From the NCBI GenBank assembly GCA_028696435.1, contig JAQVHC010000020.1:1-16038 (forward strand): a DNA stretch of 16,038 nucleotides. The letters are read 5' to 3'. Positions 1-7,582 of this stretch are shown here, piece by piece. The notes beneath the pieces were generated by a model. The model had not been told where the DNA came from and ran no database searches. It saw only the letters and a program-made list of their open reading frames with translations. The position numbers were made by a program, and so were the translations under genes. Source of the stretch: Actinomycetota bacterium. Lineage in GTDB: Bacteria > Actinomycetota > Humimicrobiia > Humimicrobiales > Humimicrobiaceae. Position 1 is the first letter of the stretch; every line of letters starts with the position of its first letter.

Positions 1-85
1 AGGGCGAACCCCTGTAGTTAGAAACAACAAATTAACTAAAAGATAAAGGTTTAAAAAACAACTCTTTGTAATTTAAAGATGTTCA

Positions 86-113
86 AGACAGATAGCTATA
101 TAGCTATCTGTCT
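86..113. repeat. Perfect 28-bp palindrome (14-base half AGACAGATAGCTAT)
   Basis: The 14 bases at 86-99 are followed directly by their exact reverse complement at 100-113. As RNA this could form a hairpin of about 12 bp with a tight loop, and as DNA it is a dyad. It is followed by an A/T stretch without a run of T, so it is not a classic intrinsic terminator. It could end a transcript entering from left of the window or bind a dimeric regulator. The palindrome is certain; the role is not known. Confidence 0.6.
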
Positions 114-141
114 ACTATAAATTATTATAACAACGGGAAAA

Positions 142-194
142 TTAGTTAGTCAACTAAATTATAAAATTATGTTTAAAAAATGCCTTGACTAACT
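142..194. promoter_or_regulatory. Candidate operator pair for the ROK repressor
   Basis: TTAGTT-AGTC-AACTAA at 142-157 is a 16-base dyad. Within it AGTTAGTCAA (144-153) is repeated exactly in inverted form as TTGACTAACT at 185-194, and this second copy covers the -35 box of the promoter in front of the ROK repressor gene. Paired sites, one over the promoter, are what self-repression by a dimeric repressor would look like. The repeats are seen directly; their binding by the ROK protein is inference. Confidence 0.5.
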
Positions 195-213
195 GAACTT
201 ATATCACTATAAT
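185..213 (+). promoter_or_regulatory. Sigma-70/sigma-A type promoter of the ROK repressor gene
   Basis: TTGACT (185-190) and a perfect TATAAT (208-213) are separated by 17 bases. Transcription would begin near 220, giving a leader of about 50 bases before the ATG at 273. The -35 box lies inside the right-hand copy of the inverted AGTTAGTCAA site. Confidence 0.7.
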
Positions 214-272
214 AATCGTATAAAAGTAAAACAATAAAACTTCAATAAAAGAATTTTATAATAATAGCAATA

Positions 273-1487
273 ATGATTCCCATAAAAAAACCAAAAACTC
301 TAAAACAGACAAACAGAAAGGTGATATTAAATATTCTCCGTTATTCTGGAGAAGTTTCTATTGCTGACCTTTCCAGGAAAGTGAACCTTAGTAAACCTAC
401 GCTTATGGCGATTATTGATTATTACCTAAAGAAAGGTCTTGTTGTGAATGTAGGTAAAGGTAACTCCACAGAGGAGGGTGGTAAAAAACCTAATATTTAT
501 AAGTTTAATGAAGATGGTGGTTATGCAATTGGTATGATCATATCAGCAAATAAACTGGGAGGCGTGATTACAAATTTAAAAAATAAAATTCTATTTAAAA
601 AAGCAGTACCGTTAGAATCGGATGAAAAATTTGAGAGTGTTCTGGAAAAAATAGTTGACCTGTATAATGACCTTATAATTGGTGCAGAAATTAATAGGAA
701 AAAAATTATTGGTCTGGCGATAGGAGCATATGGTATAACTAATTTCGATAGAGGAGAAGTTATCTTTTCACCTCATTTTCCGTCCTGGGGCAAAAACTTA
801 AATCTCAGGGAAAAAGTAAAGGACAAAATACCTGATGAAATTCCGATTATTATAGATAACCATTCAAGATTTCAGGTTTTTGCTGAAAAGGTTCTTGGCC
901 TTGGAAAAGATAAAGATAATATTGTGGCCATTCAGGCAGGCAAAGGAATGGTAGCTGGAGTAATAATTGAAAATGAAATTAAGAGAGGCAATCATTACTT
1001 AATAGGTGAGATCGGGCACATGATAGTAGACCCGGAGGCAAGAGAAATCTGTGCTTGTGGAGGAAAAGGATGCTTTGAAGCAATGGTAACAACTAATAGA
1101 ATAGTTAGAATGGCAGAGGAGAGATACAGCGATTATCCGGACTCAATTATTTTCAATGGAGATGGTTCTGGGAATATTGATATTTATAGAATATTTGATG
1201 CTTTAAATAAAAAAGACAAACTCGCTCTGGAAATTATGAATGATGTAATAAACTGGTTCGGGATCGGGATATCCAATATTATCCTTATGTATGACCCGCA
1301 GATTGTGATAATCCAGGGGATTTTTACAAAGGCTGGTGATTATTTTCTTGAAAGTCTGAGAGAAAAAATAAATAAAATCTCTCTTTTTTCAATAAAAAGA
1401 AAAACAGAAATAAAATACTCTGAGCTTGGCGATAATGCAGGAGTGCTTGGGGCAGCATCCTTTGTTCTATCAAAATATTTTGAATAA
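273..1487 (+). CDS. ROK-family transcriptional repressor (NagC/XylR type)
   Basis: This 404-residue protein has a winged helix-turn-helix at about residues 10-70 (ILNILRYSGEVSIADLSRKV followed by a recognition helix) and a ROK sugar-binding domain from about 80 to the end. The ROK zinc site is intact: His249 in GEIGHM and Cys260, Cys262, Cys267 in CACGGKGC. The kinase features are lost: the N-terminal phosphate motif reads MIISANK in place of DxGxT, and the catalytic Asp is His197 in DNHSRF. It should therefore sense a sugar without phosphorylating it. It stands directly upstream of a saccharide importer, GH3 and glucokinase, so it most likely represses that cluster and itself. No strong Shine-Dalgarno precedes the ATG, consistent with low expression. 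The effector sugar (glucose, cellobiose, xylose or other) cannot be read from the sequence. Confidence 0.88.
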   Translation: MIPIKKPKTLKQTNRKVILNILRYSGEVSIADLSRKVNLSKPTLMAIIDYYLKKGLVVNVGKGNSTEEGGKKPNIYKFNEDGGYAIGMIISANKLGGVITNLKNKILFKKAVPLESDEKFESVLEKIVDLYNDLIIGAEINRKKIIGLAIGAYGITNFDRGEVIFSPHFPSWGKNLNLREKVKDKIPDEIPIIIDNHSRFQVFAEKVLGLGKDKDNIVAIQAGKGMVAGVIIENEIKRGNHYLIGEIGHMIVDPEAREICACGGKGCFEAMVTTNRIVRMAEERYSDYPDSIIFNGDGSGNIDIYRIFDALNKKDKLALEIMNDVINWFGIGISNIILMYDPQIVIIQGIFTKAGDYFLESLREKINKISLFSIKRKTEIKYSELGDNAGVLGAASFVLSKYFE

Positions 1488-1531
1488 TTTTAGGTAAATT
1501 TTAAATATTTTATATATTAATTTTCTATATA

Positions 1532-1650
1532 CTAGTTATTTTATCAAACACAAGTTAAAAGGAGGTGAGTAATATAAATAAAAAATGAGATTTGTCCAAG
1601 CGCTCTGCTGGAGCTTTATCTTAAACAAATCTCTAGATTATTTTATCAAA
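1532..1650 (+). repeat. Direct repeat bracketing the leader of the binding-protein gene
   Basis: CTAGTTATTTTATCAAA at 1532-1548 recurs as CTAGATTATTTTATCAAA at 1633-1650, differing by one inserted A. Each copy is followed some 13-18 bases later by a purine-rich ribosome binding site (AAAAGGAGGTGAG near 1557-1569, AGAAGGAGATGAG near 1664-1676). The pattern looks like a tandem duplication of the region just before the gene, or an insertion that duplicated its flank, about 100 bases apart. Confidence 0.55.
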
Positions 1651-1653
1651 TAA
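1585..1653 (+). CDS. Possible 22-residue leader peptide (speculative)
   Basis: ATG at 1585 opens a 22-codon frame, MRFVQALCWSFILNKSLDYF plus IK, ending in TAA at 1651-1653. A strong Shine-Dalgarno, GGAGGTGAG, lies at 1561-1569, but the 15-base spacing is long. The frame covers the whole nested hairpin, so translation would open that hairpin. It could be a leader peptide coupling translation to expression of the binding protein, or simply a chance frame in a duplicated ribosome binding site. Confidence 0.22.
   Translation: MRFVQALCWSFILNKSLDYFIK
1587..1633 (+). promoter_or_regulatory. Nested hairpin in the leader of the binding-protein gene
   Basis: GAGATTTGT (1587-1595) pairs perfectly over 9 bp with ACAAATCTC (1625-1633). 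Inside, CCA-A-GC (1596-1601) can pair with GCTGG (1607-1611) leaving one bulged A and a 5-base loop, then 13 unpaired bases AGCTTTATCTTAA. It sits between the two copies of the direct repeat and well before the ribosome binding site of the gene. No run of T follows, so it is not a terminator. I do not recognise it as a known riboswitch class; it may be a regulatory or stabilising leader element. Confidence 0.4.
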
Positions 1654-1665
1654 AAAAATAATTAG

Positions 1666-1683
1666 AAGGAGATGAGAAAAGTG
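1666..1683 (+). promoter_or_regulatory. Ribosome binding site that selects GTG 1681 as start
   Basis: AAGGAG at 1666-1671 touches the ATG at 1672 with no spacing, which a ribosome would not use well. The in-frame GTG at 1681 lies 9 bases from the Shine-Dalgarno and gives a conventional signal peptide beginning MKKIWILTL. I therefore place the start at 1681, three codons inside the longest frame. Confidence 0.7.
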
Positions 1684-3030
1684 AAAAAAATATGGATACT
1701 TACTTTAGTTGCGATTTTAATGGTTTCAATGCTGTTAATGGGTACTTCATGCAAAGGAGCCGAAGAAGAACCAGCAGCACCAGCAGAAGAACCAGCAGCA
1801 GAGGAACCAGCAGCTGAAGAACCAGCACCAGAGGAAAAAGAGCCGGTTACTATAACCTGGTGGCATATACAGACTGAAGAATCTCAGAAGGCTTACTGGC
1901 AGGATCTTGCTGATAGGTTTATGGATGCCAATCCACACGTTACCATTGAAATTACAGTTATGGAAAATGAAAACTTCAAAGCCAAGATGACTACTGTTAT
2001 GCAAACAGGAGAAGTTCCTGACTTATTCCAGAGCTGGGGTGGCGGAACTATGAACGCTCAGGTTGAGGCAGGGTTACTGAAAGATATTACGGCAGAACTT
2101 GCCGAAGACGGCTTTGCTGATACAATCTCACCTGGTGCTCTTGGAGTTTATTCCTATAACGGTAAAAACTATGGTGTTCCCAGAGACATGGGAATGGTTG
2201 GTATCTTTTACAATACCGAATTATTCGAACAGGCAGGAGTTGAAGCTCCGATAGCAACATGGTCTGATCTTCTCGAAGCTGTTGATAAATTTAATGCAGC
2301 AGGTATTACTCCCATTGCAGAAGCTGCAGGCGATAAATGGCCGGCTGCATTTTCCTGGGAATACCTTGTAACCCGTATCGGTGGACAGGCTGCTTTTGAT
2401 GCTGCTGCCAATACAAGAACAGGCTCATTTACCGACGAGCCTTTTGTACAGGCTGGTTATAAACTCCTGGAACTGGTTGATGCAAAGGCATACCAGGATG
2501 GTTTCCTTGCAGCAACATGGGGCGATGCAGCAACTATTATGGGTAATGGTGAAGCAGCTATGAACTGCATGGGACAATGGGGTCCTGGTTCATATAGAGA
2601 AAATAGTGCCGATGGTAAAGGAATCGATGACAAATTAGGCTGGTTCCCATTTCCAATGGTTGAAGGTGGAGCTGGCAATCCCAATGATGCACTTGGAGGA
2701 GGTAATGGATTTGTAGTTGGTAAAGATGCACCGGATGAGGCTGTAGATTTCCTTAAATTCATGCTAACTGTAGAAGAGCAGGATAAGCAGACAGAGCTGG
2801 GGATGGGCGTTCCGGTTGTAAAAGGCGCTACAGTAGAAGATCCTATACTTTTACAGATTATTGAAGGAAGAGATAAGGCTGAATATTTGCAGCTTTATTA
2901 TGACCAGTATCTCCCTCCTGCTATGGGTTCTGTTGTTAATGATATAGTTCAGGGAATAATGGCTAAAGCTATGACACCTGAAGAAGCATGTCAGATGCTT
3001 GAAGACTCAGCTGTTGAAAATCTGGACTGA
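1681..3030 (+). CDS. Saccharide ABC transporter, substrate-binding lipoprotein (family 1 extracellular solute-binding protein)
   Basis: From GTG 1681 the protein has 449 residues. It opens with a lysine-led hydrophobic signal peptide and a lipobox ending GTSC, so Cys24 (codon 1750-1752) would be lipidated and the protein tethered to the outside of the membrane. A 28-residue Glu/Pro/Ala linker follows, then the periplasmic-binding fold beginning VTITWWH, with the typical ANPHVTIEI and VPDLFQSWGGG segments, a mid-protein MGQWGPGSY and a late GNGFVVGKDAPDEAVDFLKF region. These fit CUT1-type di- and oligosaccharide binders. Two permease genes follow after 109 bases. The context with a GH3 hydrolase suggests a beta-linked oligosaccharide as ligand, which is inference. 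A hairpin after the stop may raise its mRNA level over that of the permeases. Confidence 0.92.
   Translation: MKKIWILTLVAILMVSMLLMGTSCKGAEEEPAAPAEEPAAEEPAAEEPAPEEKEPVTITWWHIQTEESQKAYWQDLADRFMDANPHVTIEITVMENENFKAKMTTVMQTGEVPDLFQSWGGGTMNAQVEAGLLKDITAELAEDGFADTISPGALGVYSYNGKNYGVPRDMGMVGIFYNTELFEQAGVEAPIATWSDLLEAVDKFNAAGITPIAEAAGDKWPAAFSWEYLVTRIGGQAAFDAAANTRTGSFTDEPFVQAGYKLLELVDAKAYQDGFLAATWGDAATIMGNGEAAMNCMGQWGPGSYRENSADGKGIDDKLGWFPFPMVEGGAGNPNDALGGGNGFVVGKDAPDEAVDFLKFMLTVEEQDKQTELGMGVPVVKGATVEDPILLQIIEGRDKAEYLQLYYDQYLPPAMGSVVNDIVQGIMAKAMTPEEACQMLEDSAVENLD
1762..1845 (+). repeat. Glu-Pro-Ala repeat linker behind the lipid anchor
   Basis: The codons right after the lipidated Cys encode degenerate 5-residue units of the form EEPAA (15-base units). 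The linker is about 28 residues, strongly acidic and probably extended, and would hold the binding domain away from the membrane. Short tandem units like these can gain or lose copies by slippage. Confidence 0.75.
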
Positions 3031-3056
3031 TAAGTAATTAAGCCTTAATTAAAAAC

Positions 3057-3084
3057 AGGGATTGGGTTTAAATACCCAATCCCT
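3057..3084 (+). promoter_or_regulatory. Stable hairpin between binding-protein and permease genes
   Basis: AGGGATTGGGT (3057-3067) pairs perfectly over 11 bp with ACCCAATCCCT (3074-3084) around a 6-base loop. On the + strand it is followed by A residues, so it is a poor intrinsic terminator in this direction. Its position, 26 bases after the stop of the binding-protein gene, is where ABC operons often carry a hairpin that protects the upstream message and limits read-through into the permeases. A run of T follows it on the - strand, but no gene points that way. Confidence 0.7.
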
Positions 3085-3139
3085 AAAAAATTTAAGCAGT
3101 ATTTTAAATTTTTAATAAAAGATAATATTTATCAGGGGG

Positions 3140-4057
3140 ATGGTTACCATAGAAACACTAAAGAAAAGAAAATCCCGTAGATTTAGTAGTGATAGAATAA
3201 AAGTTTTTTTATTCCTTATTCCAGCTGCTGTTCTTTTGCTTGTTTTTCTGGTTATTCCTATATTTCAGTGTCTTTATTACAGCTTATTTAACTGGAATGG
3301 AATGGGCCCTGCAGAGGATTTTATAGGAATACTAAATTATAAAAAAATAATTAATGATAGTGTTTTTATAAAAGCGGTATTAAATACTTTTGCCATTGTT
3401 GGATTATCACTATTTGTACAGTTACCCCTTGCTTTATTTCTGGCTATTATGATTGGACGTGGTATAAAGGGTCGTGCTTTTTATAGAACAGTTTTTTTCC
3501 TGCCCTATGTTCTCTCGGAAACAATAACAGCTGTTATGTGGCGGATTCTTTACAATCCAGACCCGAAAAGAGGTTTTATAAATGCAGTTTTTCAGGCATT
3601 CGGATGGAAAATGCAGGACTGGCTGGGTAATATGAACCTTGTTTTATTTTCAATATTTATTGTACTTACGTGGAAATATATTGGATTTCATATGCTTTTG
3701 TATATAACAGGTCTGCAAAACATTCCCCGCGATGTTGAGGAAGCAGCTTTAATTGACGGGGTAAACAAACGGCAGATGTTAACATATATAACCCTGCCAT
3801 TATTAAGTGGAACTATAAGAACATCAGCATATTTATCAGTTCTTGGTTCATTGCAGGTATATGCCATAGTATGGATTATGACCAAAGGCGGCCCGGTTAA
3901 TGCAAGCGAGGTTCTGTCAACATATATGTACCGCTTTAGTTTTGTCCGGTTTCAGCTTGGCTATGGTGCAGCTGTAGCAATAGTAATGTTAATTATTTCA
4001 CTTATTTTTTCTATAACATACATGAGCCTTACACGCAGAACAGAACATGTTGCTTAG
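3140..4057 (+). CDS. Saccharide ABC transporter permease, MalF/UgpA type
   Basis: This 305-residue integral membrane protein has an N-terminal basic stretch followed by six hydrophobic segments. The first is at about residues 22-48 (FLFLIPAAVLLLVFLVIPIF). The EAA loop that docks on the ATPase is clear: Glu201-Ala-Ala, Gly207, then YITLPLL (EEAALIDGVNKRQMLTYITL). It forms the channel together with the next gene, 13 bases downstream. The GGGGG ribosome binding site at 3135-3139 abuts the ATG at 3140, an unusually tight spacing. No better ATG, GTG or TTG start lies nearby in frame, so the first few residues are uncertain. Confidence 0.93.
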   Translation: MVTIETLKKRKSRRFSSDRIKVFLFLIPAAVLLLVFLVIPIFQCLYYSLFNWNGMGPAEDFIGILNYKKIINDSVFIKAVLNTFAIVGLSLFVQLPLALFLAIMIGRGIKGRAFYRTVFFLPYVLSETITAVMWRILYNPDPKRGFINAVFQAFGWKMQDWLGNMNLVLFSIFIVLTWKYIGFHMLLYITGLQNIPRDVEEAALIDGVNKRQMLTYITLPLLSGTIRTSAYLSVLGSLQVYAIVWIMTKGGPVNASEVLSTYMYRFSFVRFQLGYGAAVAIVMLIISLIFSITYMSLTRRTEHVA

Positions 4058-4070
4058 AAAGGATTGATTT

Positions 4071-4928
4071 ATGTCAGATAATGTTGCAAAAAAAAGTATA
4101 AATTTTAAAGAACTAATTCCGGTAATATTAAAATATATTGTTCTTGTGCTCGCTTTACTCTTTATTCTTGTTCCAATAGTAATTATTATATTTGGTGGAT
4201 TAAAAACACGTGGAGAATTTTATACTATTCCTTATATCCCTCCTATACCACCAAGATGGGATAATATTATAAAAATTTTAAATATGCCAATTTTCTGGTA
4301 TATGATGCGCAACAGTGTGGTTGTAACACTTACATCCACAGCTGCGGTGGTAATTGTTTCTTCGATGTCAGCTTTTGTGTTTGCTCGTATGGATTTTAAG
4401 GGGAAAGGCGTTTTATTTCAATTTTTTACTATCGGTCTAATGTTCCCTGCTACTGTAGCTATTTTACCGATTTTTCTTATAGTAAGGCAGTTAGGTTTAC
4501 AAAATAACCTGATATCAGTAATACTTGTTCTGACTACATTCCAGATTTCTATGTCAACTGTAATCCTTCGTAATTTTTTTATGGAGATTCCTTCAGAACT
4601 TCAGGATGCGGCGCTGATAGACGGGTGCAACAGAACAGGATTTTTCTTGCGGATACTGCTGCCACTGGCAAAGCCATCCCTTGCTGCTGTAGCGTCTCTG
4701 GCTGTGGTTAATACATGGAACGATCTGCTGGTAGCTCTTGTTTTAATAGATAAAGAAAAATTATGGACATTACAGCTTGGAGTAATGCAATTCCAGGGCC
4801 AGTATGGTCAGGATTTATCACTGGTGTCTGCATTTCTTATATTAGCAGCCATACCTGCTGTAATATTTTATATGTTTGCACAACGTCATATTGTTTCAGG
4901 GTTAACAGCAGGTTCAATAAAAGGCTAA
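4071..4928 (+). CDS. Saccharide ABC transporter permease, MalG/UgpE type
   Basis: The protein has 285 residues and six predicted membrane segments. The first runs at about residues 19-42 (IVLVLALLFILVPIVIIIFG). The cytoplasmic EAA-type loop reads QDAALIDGCNRTGFFLRILL with Gly185, then PLAKPSL; the Glu of EAA is Asp179 here, a common substitution. The typical C-terminal AQRHIVSGLTAGSIKG ending of MalG-like proteins is present. It pairs with the upstream permease. AAAGGA lies just before the ATG. No ATP-binding subunit follows: the next gene is a glycoside hydrolase. Confidence 0.93.
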   Translation: MSDNVAKKSINFKELIPVILKYIVLVLALLFILVPIVIIIFGGLKTRGEFYTIPYIPPIPPRWDNIIKILNMPIFWYMMRNSVVVTLTSTAAVVIVSSMSAFVFARMDFKGKGVLFQFFTIGLMFPATVAILPIFLIVRQLGLQNNLISVILVLTTFQISMSTVILRNFFMEIPSELQDAALIDGCNRTGFFLRILLPLAKPSLAAVASLAVVNTWNDLLVALVLIDKEKLWTLQLGVMQFQGQYGQDLSLVSAFLILAAIPAVIFYMFAQRHIVSGLTAGSIKG

Positions 4929-5200
4929 CAGAAAAGCTAATTTAATTTGCCAGTAAAAAGCTGGCTAATTCAATTTATTCTGGAAATACATTTAGAAATT
5001 ATAAATATATAAGTAATTTAAATAGGCGGTTAGTTTTAAAATTAGGGTGTTTAGATGATTTTTATCAGGTTTTAAAAGCATTAAAAAGGATGGATATAAA
5101 CGCAACTCTCAAATAGTGTAAATAGTTATATAAGCTAAATTAATAAAAGTATTCACAACCCCGGGAAAAAATAAAATTTTTAAAGGAAAGATTTATTAAG
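4929..5200. other. 272-base gap before the GH3 gene: weak hairpin, operator-like dyad, stop-free stretch
   Basis: GCCAG (4949-4953) pairs with CTGGC (4961-4965), extended by AATT/AATT after one mismatch; it could be a weak terminator of the permease transcript. TTAGTT-TTAA-AATTAG at 5030-5045 resembles the 16-base dyad upstream of the repressor gene, matching 10 of 16 positions. One + frame stays open from 4946 to the TAG at 5112-5114 (about 55 codons) but lacks an ATG near its beginning. I see no clear promoter for the GH3 gene here. Confidence 0.35.
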
Positions 5201-7582
5201 ATGAGTAGAAATATAAATAAAAATAAAATAAATAAAAAGAGAGTTTATCTTGATGCAGATCAACCTGTTAATAAAAGAGTGGAAGATCTTTTGTCCATTA
5301 TGACCCTTGAGGAAAAAATAGCCCAGCTTGGAAGTGTATGGATATATGAAATACTTGAAAATAAGAAATTTTCCAGTAGAAAAGCAGATACTTTATTGAG
5401 AAATGGTATAGGTCAGATAACCAGACTTGGTGGAGCAAGTAATTTTGACCCTGATGAATCTGCTGTAACAGCAAACAAGATACAAAAATATCTTAAGGAA
5501 AATACACGCCTTGGTATTCCTGCTATCATTCATGAAGAATCATGCAGTGGCTATATGGCTAAAGGTGCAACCTGCTTTCCACAGATTATAGGAGTTTCAA
5601 GTACCTGGGAACCAGAACTTGTTAAAGAAATGGGGAGTGTTATAAAGAAGCAAATGAAGGCAGTAGGTGCGCACCAGGCTCTTGCACCGGTTCTTGATAT
5701 AGCAAGAGATGCAAGATGGGGAAGAGTAGAAGAAACATTTGGAGAGGATCCATATCTCGTTTCCATTATGGGTGCGTCTTATATAATCGGGCTTCAGGAT
5801 ACAGACTTTAAGAAAGGGGTTATGGCTACTGCCAAGCACTTTGTGGGATATGGTGCTTCTGAAGGCGGAATGAACTGGGCTCCCGCTCATATTCCCTCAA
5901 GGGAGCTAAATGAGGTATATCTTTTACCTTTTGAAGTAGCGGTAAAAGAAGCTAGAGTTGCCTCTATTATGCCAGCATATCATGAGCTTGATGGTATTCC
6001 ATGCCATAGTTCTGAAGAATTATTAATTAATATATTAAGGGAAAGATGGGGATTTGAAGGCATAGTGGTATCTGATTATTTCGGTATTAATATGTTGAAT
6101 GAATGCCATCTTGTGGCTTCAGATAAGAAGCATGCCGGAAAAATGGCAATCGAGGCAGGTGTAGATATAGAGCTACCGAGTGCAGATTGTTACGGTAAGC
6201 CGTTAGAAGAAGCATTGGAAGAAGGTTTAATATCAGAATCACTCATTGATAGGTCTGTAAAAAGAATACTTAAAATGAAATTTTTAGCCGGGCTTTTTGA
6301 TAATCCATTAGTTGAAGAAAAAAAAGCTTCAAAAGTATTTGATATACCAGAGCAAAGAGAGCTTGCATATAAAATAGCACAGAAGTCAATTGTGTTATTA
6401 AAAAATCAAAATATATTACCTTTAAGTAAAAATATTTCATCGATTGCAGTAATTGGCCCAAATGCAGATAACACAAGAAATATTATAGGAGATTATGCGT
6501 ATCCATGTCATATAGAATCGCTTATGGAGACAAAAGAAGGTGATGATACGCTTAACAAAGCTGTACCCGATGAAGTAGAAATAGCTGATAATTTTGTTCC
6601 AATATTAAGTATTTTAGACGGGATAAAAGAAAAAGCAGGTAATAATACAACTGTTTATTATGCAAAAGGCTGTGATGTGATAGGTGATAATAGAGATGGG
6701 TTTGCTGAAGCAATAAATATTGCAAAAAAATCTGATATAGCGGTTATAGTCGTCGGAGATAAATCAGGGCTTGTTGATGATTGTACAAGTGGAGAAACAA
6801 GAGATAGGGCAGATCTTAATTTACCCGGCGTTCAGGAAGATCTGATAAAAGCTATTAGCAAAACAGGTGTACCGGTAGTAGTTGTACTTGTTAATGGCAG
6901 GCCTTTGTCTATAAATTGGGCTGCTGGGAATGTTCCTGCAATAATAGAGGCATGGCTACCGGGTGAAGAAGGTGCCAGAGCAATAGCGGATGTTCTTTTT
7001 GGTGATTATAATCCTGGTGGGAAATTACCAATGTCATTTCCACGAGGCGTGGGACAGGTCCCGGTTTATTATAATCATAAACCTTCGGGTGGTCGTTCAC
7101 ACTGGAAAGGTGATTATGTTGAAATGGGTACAAAACCGCTGTTTCCTTTTGGGTTTGGATTAAGTTATACAAATTTTGAATATAGTAATCTAATCATTAC
7201 ACCAGAAACTATATCCCATGAAGGAGAAGTGCAGATAAGTATTGACGTAGAAAATACCGGCTCTTGTAGAGGAGATGAAGTTGTTCAATTGTATATAAAT
7301 GATATGCAGTCGGAAGTAACAAGACCGGTAAAAGAATTAAAAAACTTTAAGAGGGTAACTCTCGAACCGGCTCAAAAGAAGACAGTTGTATTCACACTGT
7401 ACACAGGCCAGCTTGGTTTTTATAATAAAGAAATAAAATATGTAATAGAGCCAGGGGATATCAAAGTTATGGTGGGGAGTTCTTCAGAAGACATTAGATT
7501 AACAGGGTTGTTAAAAATAACAGGTAGCGTAATAGAGATAGGAAATAATAAGAAATATTTATCTACAGCATTAGTCAGATGA
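5201..7582 (+). CDS. Glycoside hydrolase family 3, beta-glucosidase / beta-xylosidase type
   Basis: This 793-residue, probably cytoplasmic enzyme (no signal peptide) hydrolyses non-reducing beta-linked glycosyl units. The N-terminal barrel, about residues 25-365, carries RWGRVEETFGEDP, KHFVGYG and the nucleophile motif GFEGIVVSDY with Asp292. The C-terminal GH3 alpha/beta domain starts near SIVLLKNQNILPL and holds AVIGPNAD and GETRDRADLNLPG; Glu532 in this last motif is the best candidate acid/base. A fibronectin-III-like domain (about 680-760, RPVKELKNFKRVTL) closes it. Length and domain order fit three-domain GH3 enzymes. It lies after the importer genes and before glucokinase, so it likely cleaves the imported oligosaccharide. 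I cannot choose between glucosidase and xylosidase. AAAGGA at 5182-5187 is a rather distant ribosome binding site. Confidence 0.93.
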   Translation: MSRNINKNKINKKRVYLDADQPVNKRVEDLLSIMTLEEKIAQLGSVWIYEILENKKFSSRKADTLLRNGIGQITRLGGASNFDPDESAVTANKIQKYLKENTRLGIPAIIHEESCSGYMAKGATCFPQIIGVSSTWEPELVKEMGSVIKKQMKAVGAHQALAPVLDIARDARWGRVEETFGEDPYLVSIMGASYIIGLQDTDFKKGVMATAKHFVGYGASEGGMNWAPAHIPSRELNEVYLLPFEVAVKEARVASIMPAYHELDGIPCHSSEELLINILRERWGFEGIVVSDYFGINMLNECHLVASDKKHAGKMAIEAGVDIELPSADCYGKPLEEALEEGLISESLIDRSVKRILKMKFLAGLFDNPLVEEKKASKVFDIPEQRELAYKIAQKSIVLLKNQNILPLSKNISSIAVIGPNADNTRNIIGDYAYPCHIESLMETKEGDDTLNKAVPDEVEIADNFVPILSILDGIKEKAGNNTTVYYAKGCDVIGDNRDGFAEAINIAKKSDIAVIVVGDKSGLVDDCTSGETRDRADLNLPGVQEDLIKAISKTGVPVVVVLVNGRPLSINWAAGNVPAIIEAWLPGEEGARAIADVLFGDYNPGGKLPMSFPRGVGQVPVYYNHKPSGGRSHWKGDYVEMGTKPLFPFGFGLSYTNFEYSNLIITPETISHEGEVQISIDVENTGSCRGDEVVQLYINDMQSEVTRPVKELKNFKRVTLEPAQKKTVVFTLYTGQLGFYNKEIKYVIEPGDIKVMVGSSSEDIRLTGLLKITGSVIEIGNNKKYLSTALVR

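Noticed and set aside
1596..1611. AAGCGCTC in the leader as a LacI/CcpA-type operator
   Set aside because: It is only partly symmetric, does not fit the cre consensus across the flanks, and is better explained as part of the nested hairpin.
1672..1680. ATG at 1672 as start of the binding protein
   Set aside because: It touches the Shine-Dalgarno; GTG at 1681 has 9-base spacing and gives a normal signal peptide.
1747..2004. 85-codon open frame on the - strand opposite the binding-protein gene, rich in Cys, Trp and Phe
   Set aside because: It is the antisense of the Glu/Pro/Ala linker and adjacent codons; the odd composition comes from the repeat, and it has no ribosome binding site.
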